Below, piece by piece: positions 30,976 to 61,365 of a stretch of 64,000 nt of DNA. The translations under genes were made by a program, and so were the position numbers. Position 1 is the stretch's first letter; every line of letters starts with the position of its first letter. Source of the stretch: Halichondria panicea (lineage: Eukaryota; Porifera; Demospongiae; Suberitida; Halichondriidae); the NCBI RefSeq assembly GCF_963675165.1, contig NC_087388.1, forward strand, positions 1,838,800-1,902,799, read 5' to 3'. Under the pieces are notes generated by a model. That model saw nothing but the letters and a program-made list of their open reading frames with translations. It ran no database searches and was not told the DNA's origin.

Positions 30976-33363
30976 ATGTTCTTTCTTTTGCTGTTGTTTG
31001 TTACTTTAATAGCTTTCCTGGCCTTCCTATACCTCCTTTCTTTAAGAAAGGTCTATAGTATCAAGGGCAAGAATGTACTGGTGAGTAGATATATTTTAAT
31101 ATTTGATATAGTGAATTGAACTCTCATGTTACACTCTTTAATATTCAGATTACTGGTGGTAGCAGTGGTATAGGGAAGTGCTTGGGTATCGATGCTATCA
31201 AGAGAGGAGCAGCGTCTGTTACTATTTTGGCAAGGAATAAAGTAAGTCATGGATGCCGTGAGTAGTTTATTAACTTTTATTTTTATTCGTTCCTCTTTCG
31301 CCCTTCTAGGAGAAACTTAAGCAGGCTAAGTCAGAGATAGAGAGTTTTATCTCCACCAGCTCTAATCAGGTACATCTACAGCGTATCTTCCCATGTGTTT
31401 ACTCTGATTAACAGCCAGTAAACACAACAGCCTCAGGGCTCAAAATACGTGAATGTGCCAATTCGAGTTTACCCTGTCTAAGTTAAACCTTTAATACTTT
31501 AATACTTATTTATGACCATCCTTAAAAGTCGGCTGTGTAGAAATCTCGTTCTTTTACTTTCTACCGCCCCCTTTTCAAACAGAAAGTGCACACGATAGCT
31601 GGGGACGTCAGTAACCAGAATATTGCTAGCAGAATACTGGAGAGTGTGTCTGACAATGGCCACATCAACGTGTTGATCAACTGTGCAGGCATCACCCACA
31701 CTGCTCCCCTAGTGGACACTCCAGCAGACAAATATGAGGTGTGACAATAATAAAGGGCGTATTAGGGGCTGCTTCTTAGCTTTTATAACCTCTATGGAGA
31801 CTGTCTCTCTGTCTATGGGGGGACTCCCCTGAATCTGATATACTGTACAGTACGTACAAACCAGCTTTGCTTCACTAGTAGCTGATGTACAAGATTATGA
31901 TGATGCCCCTTACATGCAGGAGGTACTGAGAGTAAATGTGCTGGGGTATGTGTACCCGACTAAGGCTCTTCTGCCGGCCATGATTCAGAGGAGAGAAGGG
32001 AGAGTGGTCTTTGTGTCTTCTCAAGCTGGACAGGTAGGGAGTTGGGTTGTGTTTGCCAATATTAAAAGTAAGCCTTTAGTGTAAGCAAGAAAGCCTGTAG
32101 GTTAGATACCAATTCTGGTTGTTGAGTTAAGGGCTGGAGTAGTTATCAATTACATGTGTTCCTTGTTTATCTCATCAAATTTCCCTTGCTGCTGACGATA
32201 CAGTACCCACTAGCTACATTTGTTACAAAAGGCGTGAACTGCTATGTACACTAATATATAATACCTCTCCAGCTTGGTCTCCACGGCTACACTGCTTACT
32301 CTGCCTCAAAGTACGCCCTGAGGGGTCTTGCCGAGACCCTCAATATGGAAGTGGCTGCTCACAACGTCAAAGTGTGTATCTCATTCCCCCCTGATACTAA
32401 CACACCACAGCTTCAAGCCGAACTGGGGGAGAGGGACGAAATTCAAAAAGAGTTGGCGTCTTTCGGTACAGTTTTTGAACCAGAGTCAATCTCACAGGAT
32501 ATATGGTATGGCGTTGAGAGGAAGAAATTTCAGATCACTCATGGATTCGATGGATTCTTCGTAGGGGTCATGACCTCTGGAATGAGCCCCGTACATTGCT
32601 GCTGGGACGCAGTTGTGCAGGTGATCTGATTTATGCTAATTAGTATTGAGATTATGTACTTTCTATATTAAAGGGCTTACATTGTCATCATGATTAGTGA
32701 AGCAGGCATGATTTTTTGTCAGTGGTTGATTAAGTAATGGGATACACATAATTTTATTGATTAGTTTCTGTATGGAAGTGGAACCTCCATAAAATGGACA
32801 CCATTGGGGAACAGCATTTTGGCCGTTATAGAGAGGTGCATGGTCTTCGTTGAGAGGTCGATTGCCAGCTATGTATATGAGTCGCAAATTATCTTGTAAC
32901 CTTGCTAACTGCTTCTCTAGCTCATACAAGCTTTGAAAAGGCTGTAGAGACGAGCTACAGCTAGGTGTTCACGAGTGTGCAACTATTTCAGCAACTAATT
33001 CTGGGTGTGCCTGCATGTCCATTCTGATGTTATTCTAAAGCTGGTTGGTGACTAGAAAGCTGCTCGTTATACGGAGTAGAGAGGTGGTTGCTCCTGAGAG
33101 GTTGCTTTACATTGAAGTCATTGTAGTTTCAATCCGGACCTGAGCAAATCTTATAGCGTGTGGTTGCTCTTTGGAGGTGGTCGCATTAATGGAGGTTCCA
33201 CTGTAACTGTGCGCTGTGTGCTGCATGTGTAAATTTATCATTACTCTTTTATTTACCCATTCAGGTGTTGTTAATGAGTGTGTTCAGAGCAGCCTCCTTT
33301 GTCTACCTGTTCTTGTTTTATAGAGCAGTGAAGAAGTTTTCAATGAGCAAGAAAACCAACTAA
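30976..33363 (+). CDS. KDSR: 3-ketodihydrosphingosine reductase, 324 aa
   Basis: Seven exons join in phase: 30976-31080, 31149-31241, 31310-31369, 31583-31738, 31920-32033, 32273-32620, 33265-33363. The product is a short-chain dehydrogenase/reductase that reduces 3-ketodihydrosphingosine to dihydrosphingosine with NADPH, the second step of sphingolipid synthesis, on the cytosolic face of the ER. The N-terminus is a hydrophobic anchor (MFFLLLLFVTLIAFLAFLYL), then the cofactor motif TGGSSGIG (37-44), NCAG, RVVFVSSQAG with the catalytic Ser, and the Tyr-x3-Lys pair at Y185/K189 in YTAYSASK. The segment LGLHGYTAYSASKYALRGLA and PPDTNTPQ are typical of KDSR rather than other reductases. A second hydrophobic stretch lies near the C-terminus, which ends SMSKKTN. 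Length is close to the human enzyme. Confidence 0.96.
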
Positions 33364-33545
33364 TGTTAAACTTGTACCATGTACAGCATGTATATACTGT
33401 ATAATTTTTACAATACCGTATAGCAGGTATAGCAGGTATAATTTTCGTTGGTGCAAATGTATGCATTTGGATTTTAAATATTCGTATATATACAGCTTAA
33501 TTTTTATATTTGTACAGCTCAGGATATAATTATATAGTGACGTTG

Positions 33546-33551
33546 AATAAA
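33546..33551 (+). terminator. Likely KDSR polyadenylation signal
   Basis: A canonical AATAAA lies 183 bp after the KDSR stop codon, followed by AT-rich DNA. It is the first such hexamer downstream on this strand. Confidence 0.5.
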
Positions 33552-34184
33552 TTATTGCGACAGTGTAGTTATAATTTTCGCATGCAATACTCTTCAACAA
33601 TATATATATATACGAAAATTCCCACTATACGAAAATAACCCGCCATACTATAATTTTTTTTTTTATTATGGTATATATATATTTGTACCATACTTAATTC
33701 ACAAATTATACGAGTGTTTCGTGTGTATATACCGGGGGTACATGAAGGGCATAAAAATCACACTGCATGCTCTTAATTAGGACCGCTGAAAAAATTTTAA
33801 AAATGTATAACATTGCACGCATGCATGCACACAGCAGCGATTTCGCGAGAAAATTTAAGCCGGCTAGAGTAATTAAAGTAAAAATTGTTTGTGTTACAGC
33901 TGACGGAAAATGGTTTCTCAATGTGCTCCCCAAGAATTCAAAGTTGTCAATACTTTTATAGTGATAATACGAGCATCATAAATAATGGTTGTACAGATAA
34001 TTATAGGTACGTATAATACATGCACATGATTGTATAATTACTAACTTATAATTATTCCCATATGACATAGTTATATATTATAATAAAGTTGGTCAGCACT
34101 TATAGAAGTAGAGCCTCAATGTCCCATAGCATGCATCTTTACATCAGCCGGTCGGTAGAACAAATCAATCCTCATGCAGAAAAT
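33552..34184. other. Convergent gap between KDSR and MBTPS1
   Basis: This is AT-rich DNA with a TATATA run near 33600-33690 and a partial ACCGTATAGC-type repeat at about 33413-33440. From about 33690 it matches 24480-25050 in the duplicated block, so it was part of the segmental duplication. No gene is supported. Confidence 0.5.
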
Positions 34185-43366
<9,182 letters not shown>

Positions 43367-43664
43367 CTCCACTCGACAACTCGTACTTAGAACACCAACT
43401 GCAAGATTCAATAAAAAGTTAGCATTATTTTATTAATATTAACAAGGAGAAAAAATAAGCGTTAAGGCTATTCTTTTATCACGACTAAAAACTCACCATT
43501 TTATATACAACTGTGCACACTGCCTGAAAATTCAACTTACACTGCCCACAGGAAAATTAATGAGTTTTCAATCTTACTTTTCTAAGATAGCGACGGCACT
43601 GAACTTCGACCCCCCAATAGAAATAAAGAGGGCGTTCTGTCAAGTCCAGAAGCTAGAGCTAGAG
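43367..43664. promoter_or_regulatory. 298-bp divergent region, MBTPS1 and SOD
   Basis: The start codons of MBTPS1 (minus) and the SOD gene (plus) are 298 bp apart. The AT-rich centre (43420-43500) is the likely shared promoter area. An upstream in-frame ATG at 43560 extends the SOD frame by 35 residues but would place the signal peptide internally, so the start at 43665 is preferred. No core element is identified with confidence. Confidence 0.45.
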
Positions 43665-45263
43665 ATGATGAGTGTGTTTGTTGCTCTCTTGCTTTCTTTG
43701 CTCTGCATCTGCAGTACCCATGGCCAGGAGAGGGTGTATGAAGGGATTCTGAGGAATACTTTGCCATATCCTTTGCCAGAACTTCACTTCACCTATGAAG
43801 CATTGGAGCCCGAAATAGACAGTGCGACTGTGCGTGTGCATCACACTGGTCACCACAAGGCATACACTGACAACATGAACAGGGTCCTGACTGAATGGAG
43901 GACAGAGGTGAGCTAGTCCTTTGATCGATGAAGATAAGGTAATTAGAGCCAATAGAGGATTAATATTATTAACCCTCAACTACCGTATTACTAGAATGTT
44001 TTGCGAGCATCAAACATTTGCGAACTTTGCGAGGGTTGATCAATTCCCAACAATAAAATCCGCATTATTACTAGTAAATGCCCACGATCCTTGCCAAAAC
44101 GCAATAGTTAGATCGCAAAGGGTGAACTTTTCTGCTGATTTGGCTCATTCGCAAAGGTTTTTCACCAGCAAAATATTCTAGTAATACGGTATTTAATAAC
44201 TTAATAGTTGATGCATGAGATGGTCTGCTTGTGGCATTACTCATTTGAGTATATATTTGCTTCCAGTTTTGTCTTAACTTTGGCTGCAGCTACTAATTTA
44301 ACCTTGACCACTGCCTCACCTCTAGATCTTTTGGTGAACTGTATGAATACCTCTAGATGGGGTGGAACTGATACCCCTAGGACATACTATAACATTATTA
44401 ATGTACTGCTCCATCAATCCACACATAGGACCCAGAGTCGGAGCTGGCCCACTCCTCTATAGTAGACATCCTGGAGCACCTGACCGAGGTGCCTAGCAAT
44501 TATCAGACTCAGATTCGTAATCACGGCGGTGGCTACGTCAACCACATTTTCTATTGGGCCACCCTCTGCCCAAGCTACTACAGCGATGTAAATCCTGAGG
44601 GAGAGTTGCGAGAGGATATTGAAGAGTTCTTTGGAAATATGACTATTTTCTTTAGCGAGTTTTTCCCGGCTGCGACACAACTGTTTGGTTCTGGATACGC
44701 TTGGTTGGTGGAGGACAAAGAGGGACGTTTGAGCGTGGAGACTACTGTCAACCAGGTGTGTGCATGGTTCTTCTTAGGATTGGCAATGAGTCTTAATTGT
44801 TGTGCAGTGTGTAATGTCTGTGAAGCTTGCAAGTACATATAATTAATATATATATAAACCTTTAAATTTTCAGAAACCCACGTACTGTATATGGTCTGTG
44901 ATCACAATGTCATGCACATAATGTGAAACGGGCACTAACAGTTGTATAATTATATTGACGCATCACCCACCCCTTGTACTAGTACCCACATAACACCCTT
45001 GTCATACCCCCACCCACCACACACACACACACCTACACCCACCCACACACCCCCACTAGGACTCTCCTCTTTCCAATGGTCGCTACCCTCTCTTGGTCAT
45101 AGATGTCTGGGAACATGCCTACTACCTCAAGCATCAGAACATGAGGAGTAGCTATGTTGCAAACTGGCTCAATCTTATCTGCTGGGGGGAAGTGCAGCAG
45201 TTGCGACACTTCTGGAGGGAGGCAGGAAAGATTCCAAAAAAGAACCGCAAAACTGAACTATAA
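43665..45263 (+). CDS. Fe/Mn superoxide dismutase with signal peptide, 257 aa
   Basis: Exons 43665-43907, 44429-44755 and 45060-45263 join in phase 0. The enzyme converts superoxide to hydrogen peroxide and oxygen. All metal-ligand positions of the Fe/Mn family are present: His in VHHTGHHKAYTDNMN, His in GGGYVNHIFYWATL, and Asp plus His in DVWEHAYYLKHQN, followed by YVANWLNLICW. The N-terminus MMSVFVALLLSLLCICSTHG is a classic secretory signal rather than a mitochondrial one, so an extracellular or luminal enzyme is inferred. The C-terminus is basic (KIPKKNRKTEL). Which metal is used cannot be told. The closest family relation is to the Mn/Fe type and not to the Cu/Zn extracellular enzyme. 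Intron 1 contains a 211-bp inverted-repeat element. Confidence 0.93.
43981..44191. mobile_element. 211-bp inverted-repeat element (SOD intron 1)
   Basis: TACCGTATTACTAGAATGTT and its inverse form the ends (AATATTCTAGTAATACGGTA at the right). Arms continue with TTGCGA/TCGCAA blocks. It has no coding capacity. Confidence 0.82.
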
Positions 45264-46862
45264 AGCTGAGCAGTCATTAATTTTTAATGTGTTTTATAAT
45301 TGTGTACAATCCACCGGAGGTCGATGCTTTTGCTTTTGTTGCCAGCCAATGTCAGACACTGTTGTTGAATATAACAGTACACAGCTAGAAAACTAGAGCA
45401 CTGTTATTTAAGCATGTCACAGCTAGCTAACTAAATGTGAGTAGCATACGTTTTTTAGATTTATGTGATGGCATATGATCATGAGTGATGGCTTCTATAA
45501 ACTGCAATGCAATGTAGCTCACAGGTTTTGTAGAGTTTTCTTATGGATATGGTGTCACCAAGAGCCCTAGCCCGCTGTATAATGAAGTATGAGCAAAATT
45601 AATAATGATCAACCAAATAAGCATGTATGCGAGTTTCGCGTATAATTAGGAGGTGTTCAGGGCTAGCTAGCTAGTAGGAACCCTCACTGCATTCAGGATA
45701 CTACAACCAGCACTTTGGGCTTCTAAATCATGTAGAAACTTCCTAAACAGTGTCTAACTACAATGAGAGTTGGGTACACAGGGTTGTTGACCCCCTGTCT
45801 TGCAGTAATCTTGTATGGTCAAGCAAAAAATTGAAAATTTATTCTGTTAACTTTTAGTGTACGTTCAAAGTGGTTTGGGTATTACGTAGCCTCGAACCCA
45901 GGCAAGGTATTATGAGGCAGGGAGGTATTACGAGACTCCATTGCAAATAATTTCTAATTGGCTACTCTAGCTTAAGCATAATTTATTATATCAAACATGC
46001 AGTTACTGCTGCATGTTAACAGATCGATAATTACACCTATATTATATTTTACTACAAACCATTATTATTTTTTTACCCACTGTCTTATAATTATAAATTT
46101 GAATGAAATGTACAACATGCAGCTATTTAGTTATAACGTTGTATGCTTGCATTGACAAACTATTATGCATCTCTGTCAATTAATTTGTACAAGCATAATT
46201 ATAATTATATACAGCTCGAAGGATTAATTAGCTGAAGTAATCCTGACCTGTTTTAAATAGCTGTCTCATAATTATTGGTTTCGCCTAGCTCACAATATCC
46301 TCGTCTACCTATTGCTCAGTGTTCCTCCTTCTGATTATCATCACACCCAAAATATACCTCGATCTCACCAATTCCTTTTTGGGGGGTGGATCGATCAGCA
46401 GTGGTACAGAATCATTGATCGGTTGCATAGTGGTCAGTTTGCTTCTCTTAATTGTTTTTACAGTGCAATTAGGGGGGGGGGGGTTGCCATCAAATTAAAG
46501 ATACACTATACGTAGCTAGAGCAGATTGGAACATTTATAAGAAATGCTAGCGCTGCTGATCCTATTGTGTAGGTAAATAAAAAAATGACCTAAAACATAT
46601 ACCCCACCCAAACTACTTGCATGGCAACCAAGGGTACGTAGTGGTTTATATAACAGCAACATTTTCTATAGTGAAAAAAAACCAATTGTTGTTTGCTAAG
46701 GTCTGGAACTCTGGCACAACATTCCTGAATATAGTTTACCTAACAGATAGAATAATATAAACTGAGTGCACCTCAGCTATAATAAATAGTACATCAAACC
46801 AACAAAAAATTGAGAGCACACACACACCGACACACGGAGCTAGAAAAGAGTGGAGTGTCCGT
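45264..46862. other. Convergent gap between SOD and the RUN/C1 gene
   Basis: AT-rich sequence with no supported gene. It contains a GTAGCCTCGAACCCAGGC fragment at 45889 related to the 74-bp element ends, a poly-G run near 46475, and an AATAAA on the plus strand at 46575. The open frame at 46312-46515 has no recognisable content. Confidence 0.5.
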
Positions 46863-55214
<8,352 letters not shown>

Positions 55215-55344
55215 CTTTGAGTCTTTTGTCCTGGGGCCCGGGCACGTTGTATAACGTACCTAACCAAGAGCAAGAAACTACGCCCACATCCATTGGATAG
55301 GGAGTCGAATTTGACCTTTGAACTTCACAATGTATACCCGCTGG

Positions 55345-55391
55345 TAGCCTCGATTCAAGGCCGATTTTAAATCGGCCTGGAATCGAGGCTA
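55345..55391. mobile_element. 47-bp hairpin element, TAGCCTCG family
   Basis: TAGCCTCGATTCAAGGCCGA and its inverse meet almost without a loop (GATTTTAAATC centre). It has the same terminal motif as the 74-bp elements and lies 130 bp upstream of the RUN/C1 gene start. Confidence 0.75.
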
Positions 55392-55850
55392 ACCCGCTGG
55401 CCGCGGAACGGCCTCGGGTAATAACATCACCATAATTATTCATGAGTTTTTTTGGTTAGCTCTGTGCAGGACAAAAGAAGTCTACTATACTGTATATATT
55501 TGTATGAAGATTAATTCTATTGCTATTGTTTTGACTTATTGCTCACACAAAATGCCGACTAAAATAGTGTTATACTAGCAGTTTTGATTTTATCTTGTCT
55601 CTTTCATGCAGCTTCATAATCATTTCCAAAAGTTGTATGAGCAATAAGTACTTGCAGCTCTCATTATTTGCATTCAAGACTTGTAGATGTAAATAAATAC
55701 CTTCCAGAGGGCGACACGAAGAGATATAGCTTGTAAAACTTCGTACGGAAGAGCTAAAGCTAAAACTAGACGGTGTGTGGATGCTGACCTCATCCGCCAT
55801 CTCGCTAAAGCTAAACAGACAAGAGGCCCCTCTGGCCTCAATGCTCATGC

Positions 55851-56264
55851 ATGGAGAAAGCTCTGCTGTTCCTAATTGGATCAACGGCCGCCCGGCCCGC
55901 TCTTGACATTCACGTTATTTATCCCCTCCAGTCTCTTACATTGTCAGAAGCCGCAAGGACCCAGGGCCACGCTCTCCCAGTGGGCGTCCAACGTAAGCTG
56001 GCTTCCAATCTCCCCAGCTGCCGCTCTGTGGGCTTGAATTGCATCCTTTTAGTGGCCGAAACCCTTGGAGGCTTAGCAGAGGACTTCGTCTCAACCATCC
56101 AGGATATCGGCCGATCAATTTATCGACGTTCAGGCGCCGACCGAGACATAGTCACCACTAAACACCTCTTTGGGAGAGTCAGTATAGCTCTTTGGCGAGG
56201 TAACGCTACCATGCTCATACACATGTCTCCCACTCTATCACCTGTGCTGGATGGACATACCTAG
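55851..56264 (+). CDS. Probable retroelement-derived fragment (137 aa)
   Basis: The open frame contains LLVAETLGG, then STIQDIGRSIYRRSG, and KHLFGRVSIALWRGNATMLI near its end. This pattern (a VETLGG motif, then a LFxRxSxxLxRGNA motif) resembles the C-terminal tail of proteins linked with LINE-type reverse transcriptases in invertebrate genomes, recalled from general knowledge and not searched. The 5' part is missing and no reverse-transcriptase core is seen. It lies between the two RUN genes and could be an inactive insertion. Confidence 0.45.
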   Translation: MEKALLFLIGSTAARPALDIHVIYPLQSLTLSEAARTQGHALPVGVQRKLASNLPSCRSVGLNCILLVAETLGGLAEDFVSTIQDIGRSIYRRSGADRDIVTTKHLFGRVSIALWRGNATMLIHMSPTLSPVLDGHT

Positions 56265-56820
56265 ATTTTCTAACTCTTCTACTCGTTTGTACCAACTTTA
56301 CCCATATTAATTTTATTAAGTTACTTAGATTTACTAACTCGTTTTCATGTATAACTCTCTACTCGTTTGTACTTACTTTAACCACTCGTTTGGCCATAAA
56401 GGCAAGCTGTTACTAGCCAAAAAAATTGCAAACTCAATATCACTTCTACAGACTGCAAACAATAAATCTAAAAATAAATGGACATGCATCATGTTCACCC
56501 TGTATATACTTAATACAGGCCGAGTTGTCTCTAAAATAACGCTAGGTCACTAATTTTTCCGATCCTAAATTAGCCTAGGAACGAGGCTATACGTAGGTCT
56601 GCATAAGCACGTTCTACAAATGTGTTAACTACGCCCCTTCCATTAGGTATATAGGCGTGGAATATTCTGACCATTGAACTGAACTTTGAAATTCTCGTTT
56701 CACTGAGCGGAAGCCACAGCTCTGTACTAACATTTAAACCAGTGAGGATATTAACCAAATTCTTCTAAACAACAACATAAGTTAAAATCCCTATTCGAAG
56801 TAACGACTGCATGCATGTAG

Positions 56821-59800
56821 TCAGTCCTGTTCATGAATGACGTGGCCCGAGTCATGTACATCTGTGAGGGCACTTCCATCGTCAGGGGAGATGACTGGGG
56901 AGGGAGAAATAAAAATATACGATTGCCTCCAGAATACATGATCAATACACCTGCACTTGCTGAACTGACTCACCATTGTTGTGAGAAGTTGGACTATAGA
57001 ATTTCGGCTCTGAATTTTCATGTGCATGCACTTCCACTTCTGGATCATTCGCTGACGACATCACTGACTCTATACTATTATCACCACCCCCTAAACTTGA
57101 AAACAGTCGTGCTAGCTTCTTACTCCATGTTAACGTTAGTCCTGCAATTGAATATGAACGCAACCATGCATGCATAAGAGGCAATGTACCAGGAAGGGAA
57201 AAGACCCAACAAGTAACATACTGTGCCTAATACTTTCAAAACTGTACATCATAACACATATAAATATTGGCATACTGACATACCAGCACTTCTAGTCCAT
57301 CCATCTGACTCAGACTTCAACTTAGCACATTGCCTTTCTAGTTCTATAAAAAAATATTAATGTGAATACAATCATTATGTAGTAGCGTACACACACCAAG
57401 ACAGGACACACACAATGGCAATAATGTTCAGTATAGTGTAAATTAAAATAATGGGCCTTCATTGTGTATAGCTGCATGTACCTATACATCATCATGTAAT
57501 TTTTGGCATATAATAATTATTATACGGATACACATACCAGTTATACGGTTGCTCCTCAACTCAAGTCGTGAGTCTAACGATAAATCTGCAGCAAAATGTA
57601 TACATTAGTCCAATAATATAGTAAAACCATGCACACTTCACTGTCCTCAGGGTCTTGAATCAAGGCTATAGTAATTGGATGGTGCATGAGACATGTAGTT
57701 GGCTTACAGAGTGTGTCCCAACTGCAAATTAATGTATCGTACCGGCCCACACAAAAACATGCACGGTTTCCTCATGCAGTTTACAAGATTGTTAACACTG
57801 CATGCAAGAGTGAGAAAATTAAAAACTGCAAAGCTACACTGTTTCGTGAAGCTGAGCAGTAGCCATTATTATATGGACTTCCCACGCACCGGTATTTTAC
57901 ATGCAAACTTGCTGGAGGATGTGGTCTCCTGGCTCTCGAGCCAAAGAACAAACATTTGCACTTGCGAAAAATTCCCGGTAATATACGGTAGCTTCATAAT
58001 CATAGTTTTGATACATCCACCAAGGCATCATGCAACTATATAATCTCATGAATCAACCGCACCTCTCAGAGAGGAACGTCTGAGCATTCTCTGTATGAAG
58101 TGATGGCACAATGTAATGTATTACGACACTGTACAAGCTAATAAAACCATAAAATGTGTAAATTTTTAACCACATCCGCTAACTCTTCTTATAGGAAGGG
58201 TGGCTGATTTATAATTATAGGCATCAGCACCCGCGGTGCAAATCATCTCCGTGAAGCTAGCTAGTTTTTTTTTTAAATCTGAAAATTAGTTTCAAACTAG
58301 GTTTTCAGCTTCATGATCAGGAATAAAACATTAACATAATTATACTAACACACTTACATGTAGGTACCATATAAATAGCGGGTAATTTTTTAATTGATGC
58401 AAATTTTCGATATTTCGTAATTGTACAGCTCGGGATAGTGACGTTGAACCCATTGTGGTAGAATACTTTCATAGTTTTAATACAAAAATTAAAGTACGGT
58501 AGCTAACGAGCTAAAGTTTAATGCTGGTGCACTCTAGCTATAGCTATAGTAATATTGCGTCTCACTGTTATGTGACCTCACAGCATATAATTGGTTACAA
58601 GCTTGTGCGGTCTGCCAGATAACTTTGGAATCACCACTGTGCATATACACCGGCATGCTTGGAGAAACAGCTGTAACTGTTGCTAACCTGCATGGTTGCT
58701 AACTCTTCCTACGACAGTGTGCCCCCCACCTCTTACCCAACAGAGTGTAGACTACATACCTGATCTACTCCATGGCAACATGCCGGCTAGTAATAGTGGA
58801 GATGGGACTTGTAATAATTAACCTTAAGTGTATTCGTTAAACAACCTTCAGTTGGAACCATCACAGTGCTTGTAACAACCTTGTGGCAACCATACAATTG
58901 AATGTCAAATATTTTACAACCACATGTAAAACAACCTAAGTAACCTTGTAATTTCTGTATATCTGCAGGGGTTCTTGCTGGCAATTCTTGTATGTCCTCT
59001 TCTCCATTTTGTTTAGGATTGCATAGAGGCTCGGCTATAGGGGCAGGCAAGGAGTCATCAGATCCACTGGTGTTCTCTGGCACTGATCCATTCTCCTTGC
59101 TCTCTGTGGACAACTTCCTCTCCTTGCCTGCACAGACACACAGCTAGTGACTACATGCATTGCATGAGTATGTACGTATATACTATGTGCTAGAAATGCA
59201 ATTATTTATCTATACATATTGAGCTCTATACATGTATCATTACACACTAATTTAACCCCCTCCCCTCCACACATTAGTACTGGTTTTGAACACTGACCTT
59301 TGTTGGCTTGCTTTGGCTCGTCCACCACCTTCAATTTGAGTGGTACACTATTCACTGCCTTGGACTCTAGACTGGCCGTGTCCACAGCCCTATAACATAA
59401 TTATATCAATAGTATAGCTACTGACCTTTTGTAAACACAGATTATCAACTAGAGCACTGAAGTGCAGAACCCTCGGCGTTAGCCAGGTTCACCGATGTAT
59501 AAAGTTCCATAATTTCACATCTGAATAAACAGCAGCTCAGTTAGCCTACGGATTACAAGCTAGGCCGGCCTCTTAGAGGAAGTAGGCGAGGACGAGGCTA
59601 ACAACAGCTCAGAGCTCACTTTGCAGTCCACATAGAAGGGAGGGGCTGTTCTGCAGTCACGTGGTCAACGTGGTAAATATGGTGGGGTTGCTGGGCTCAC
59701 CTGCATGGTATTATAGAGTGCGCATGCGTAGGACTAAATAGTTTGAATCAAAGCCGCCTATAGCTACATGTCCAACAAGCTACTTCATATAGCTACTTCA

Positions 59801-60653
59801 TACTTCTTAGCTTTTACTCGCATTTATTCGACAACGAAGTTTTGTTGAGAAAATCTGCCAAATTTAAAACTAATATAACTTGTTATGTAGAGGCTGTCCA
59901 TGGTACAAACGCAGTGATATGCCAGCGCCATGCAGGTGAGCAGACTCAGAATACACAGACAGAATGACAGACATGCAGAGACTGACCGATTACTATAACC
60001 AGTAATGCCGCTCAATTACTTTTCAAAGCACTTCACATGCACCACAAAGTGTCATGAGAGTATAAAGCAATAAAACGATGACATGGGAAATAAGATATAT
60101 ATAGCATATGTATATAGTTATGACGAGAAAAACGCTCACAGTTTGAAGGTCAACTCTGTTAGTCCCACGAGCAGCTGTGTGAGAGCTGACACCATCTCAT
60201 GACTCCTCACAAAGGAGTGTGTTTCATAATAGTAGGAGAGGAGCCAAGAGTCCTGGCAGATAACATTGATGTAGCTCTCCAGGGAACACTCGTTGACAGC
60301 CAATCGAATCCAAGCCCTACATCGGCCGTTGTCAGTCTGGGCATACTGCAGCCTGGGTGGGTAAAAGACAAGAGGAGAGTGCATACTGACTGCTACACAG
60401 TTTTACTACAGTGTATAAGTAGTCAATCTTTATGGTTCACTCTATTTTCAGGCCCTTACCCCTTGATGTACTGCATGGCTTGTTCCCGAGATGCTTTGAG
60501 CACTACAGGCCAGAAGGTGGTCTCCCCTCCAAACCATCCCGGCTTGAGCCCGTGTCTGAGTATGTCCTCAAACTGGGCACACAGTCTGTGGGCGGGACGA
60601 CAGTCTCCGATGTACGCCTGGTCAGGGTGCTCGGCAGACTGGTTGGCAAACAT
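56821..60653 (-). CDS. Truncated RUN-domain paralogue (352 aa, putative)
   Basis: Nine exons stay open and in phase: 60653-60460, 60352-60140, 59389-59298, 59127-58945, 58786-58760, 57585-57538, 57343-57284, 57141-56974, 56894-56821. The first four are close copies of exons 3 to 6 of the RUN/C1 gene (RUN domain and linker). The 57141-56974 exon is a short form of the PKFYSQTSH region. There is no C1 or Rubicon-homology domain. The last exon resembles the copine terminal exon but is read in another frame. Exon 2 has a copy at 60953-60877 whose acceptor AG is changed to CG, and no copy of exon 1 is found, so the start ATG used here lies inside the RUN domain. It may be a pseudogene or use an unseen first exon. 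Confidence 0.55.
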
Positions 60654-61133
60654 AAATTGGACCTATAGGGGGGGGGAGCAAATGGGGGAGCAAATGTTAT
60701 ACTAGAATATTGACCACAAAAGGTGATTTTCAAAATATTTTTTTTATAGTACCTGCTTGGAAACTACCTATCATTACATAATCCTATATATATACATGTA
60801 TAAGTAATAGGAACGGACGGAGTTGCTAGACGTACACTTACTAACAGTATAGAGGGTTCAATCTCATGCATCTGACCTCTTCGATACTCCTGGACAGACT
60901 CTTGAGCAGCCCCAGCCTCTGCTTTTCCTTAGCTGCCAACACCTCTTCAGAGTCGGTGCATGTAATGCACATTTCAGTGAACATATCCATGGTTTATACT
61001 GGGAGCATAAATATTTCTGGTGGTGCTATGATATCTAGCTATCTATATTGCTATATGCAATGACTCAGCAGTCAGCATGCGATATACACCTCTAATGGAA
61101 GGTGACTCGTGAGTGACTCATAGTGGTGTCCTG

Positions 61134-61180
61134 TCCATTATGGTTTCCTACATGACTCATGTATAGGAAACCATAATGGA
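61134..61180. repeat. Perfect 17-bp inverted repeat (hairpin)
   Basis: TCCATTATGGTTTCCTA and TAGGAAACCATAATGGA are separated by 13 bp. This could be a small mobile-element remnant; no coding sequence surrounds it. Confidence 0.8.
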
Positions 61181-61365
61181 TTGACATTATATGTTTTCTC
61201 GTGCATGGTGTCTAGTGTACAGACGGTACTGCATGTATTCTAATCTATAGATCATGCAGGCAGCTTGAAAGGACACACCGAGACAACTATAACGACCATA
61301 GGCGAAAAAATGCTTTCACAAAAAAATATAACAGACTGCGGCATGCATGGTCTCTATATACTGAG

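Noticed and set aside
43560-43664. Upstream ATG of the SOD gene as true start
   Set aside because: It adds 35 residues ahead of a clear signal peptide; the start at 43665 fits secretion better, though it is not proven.
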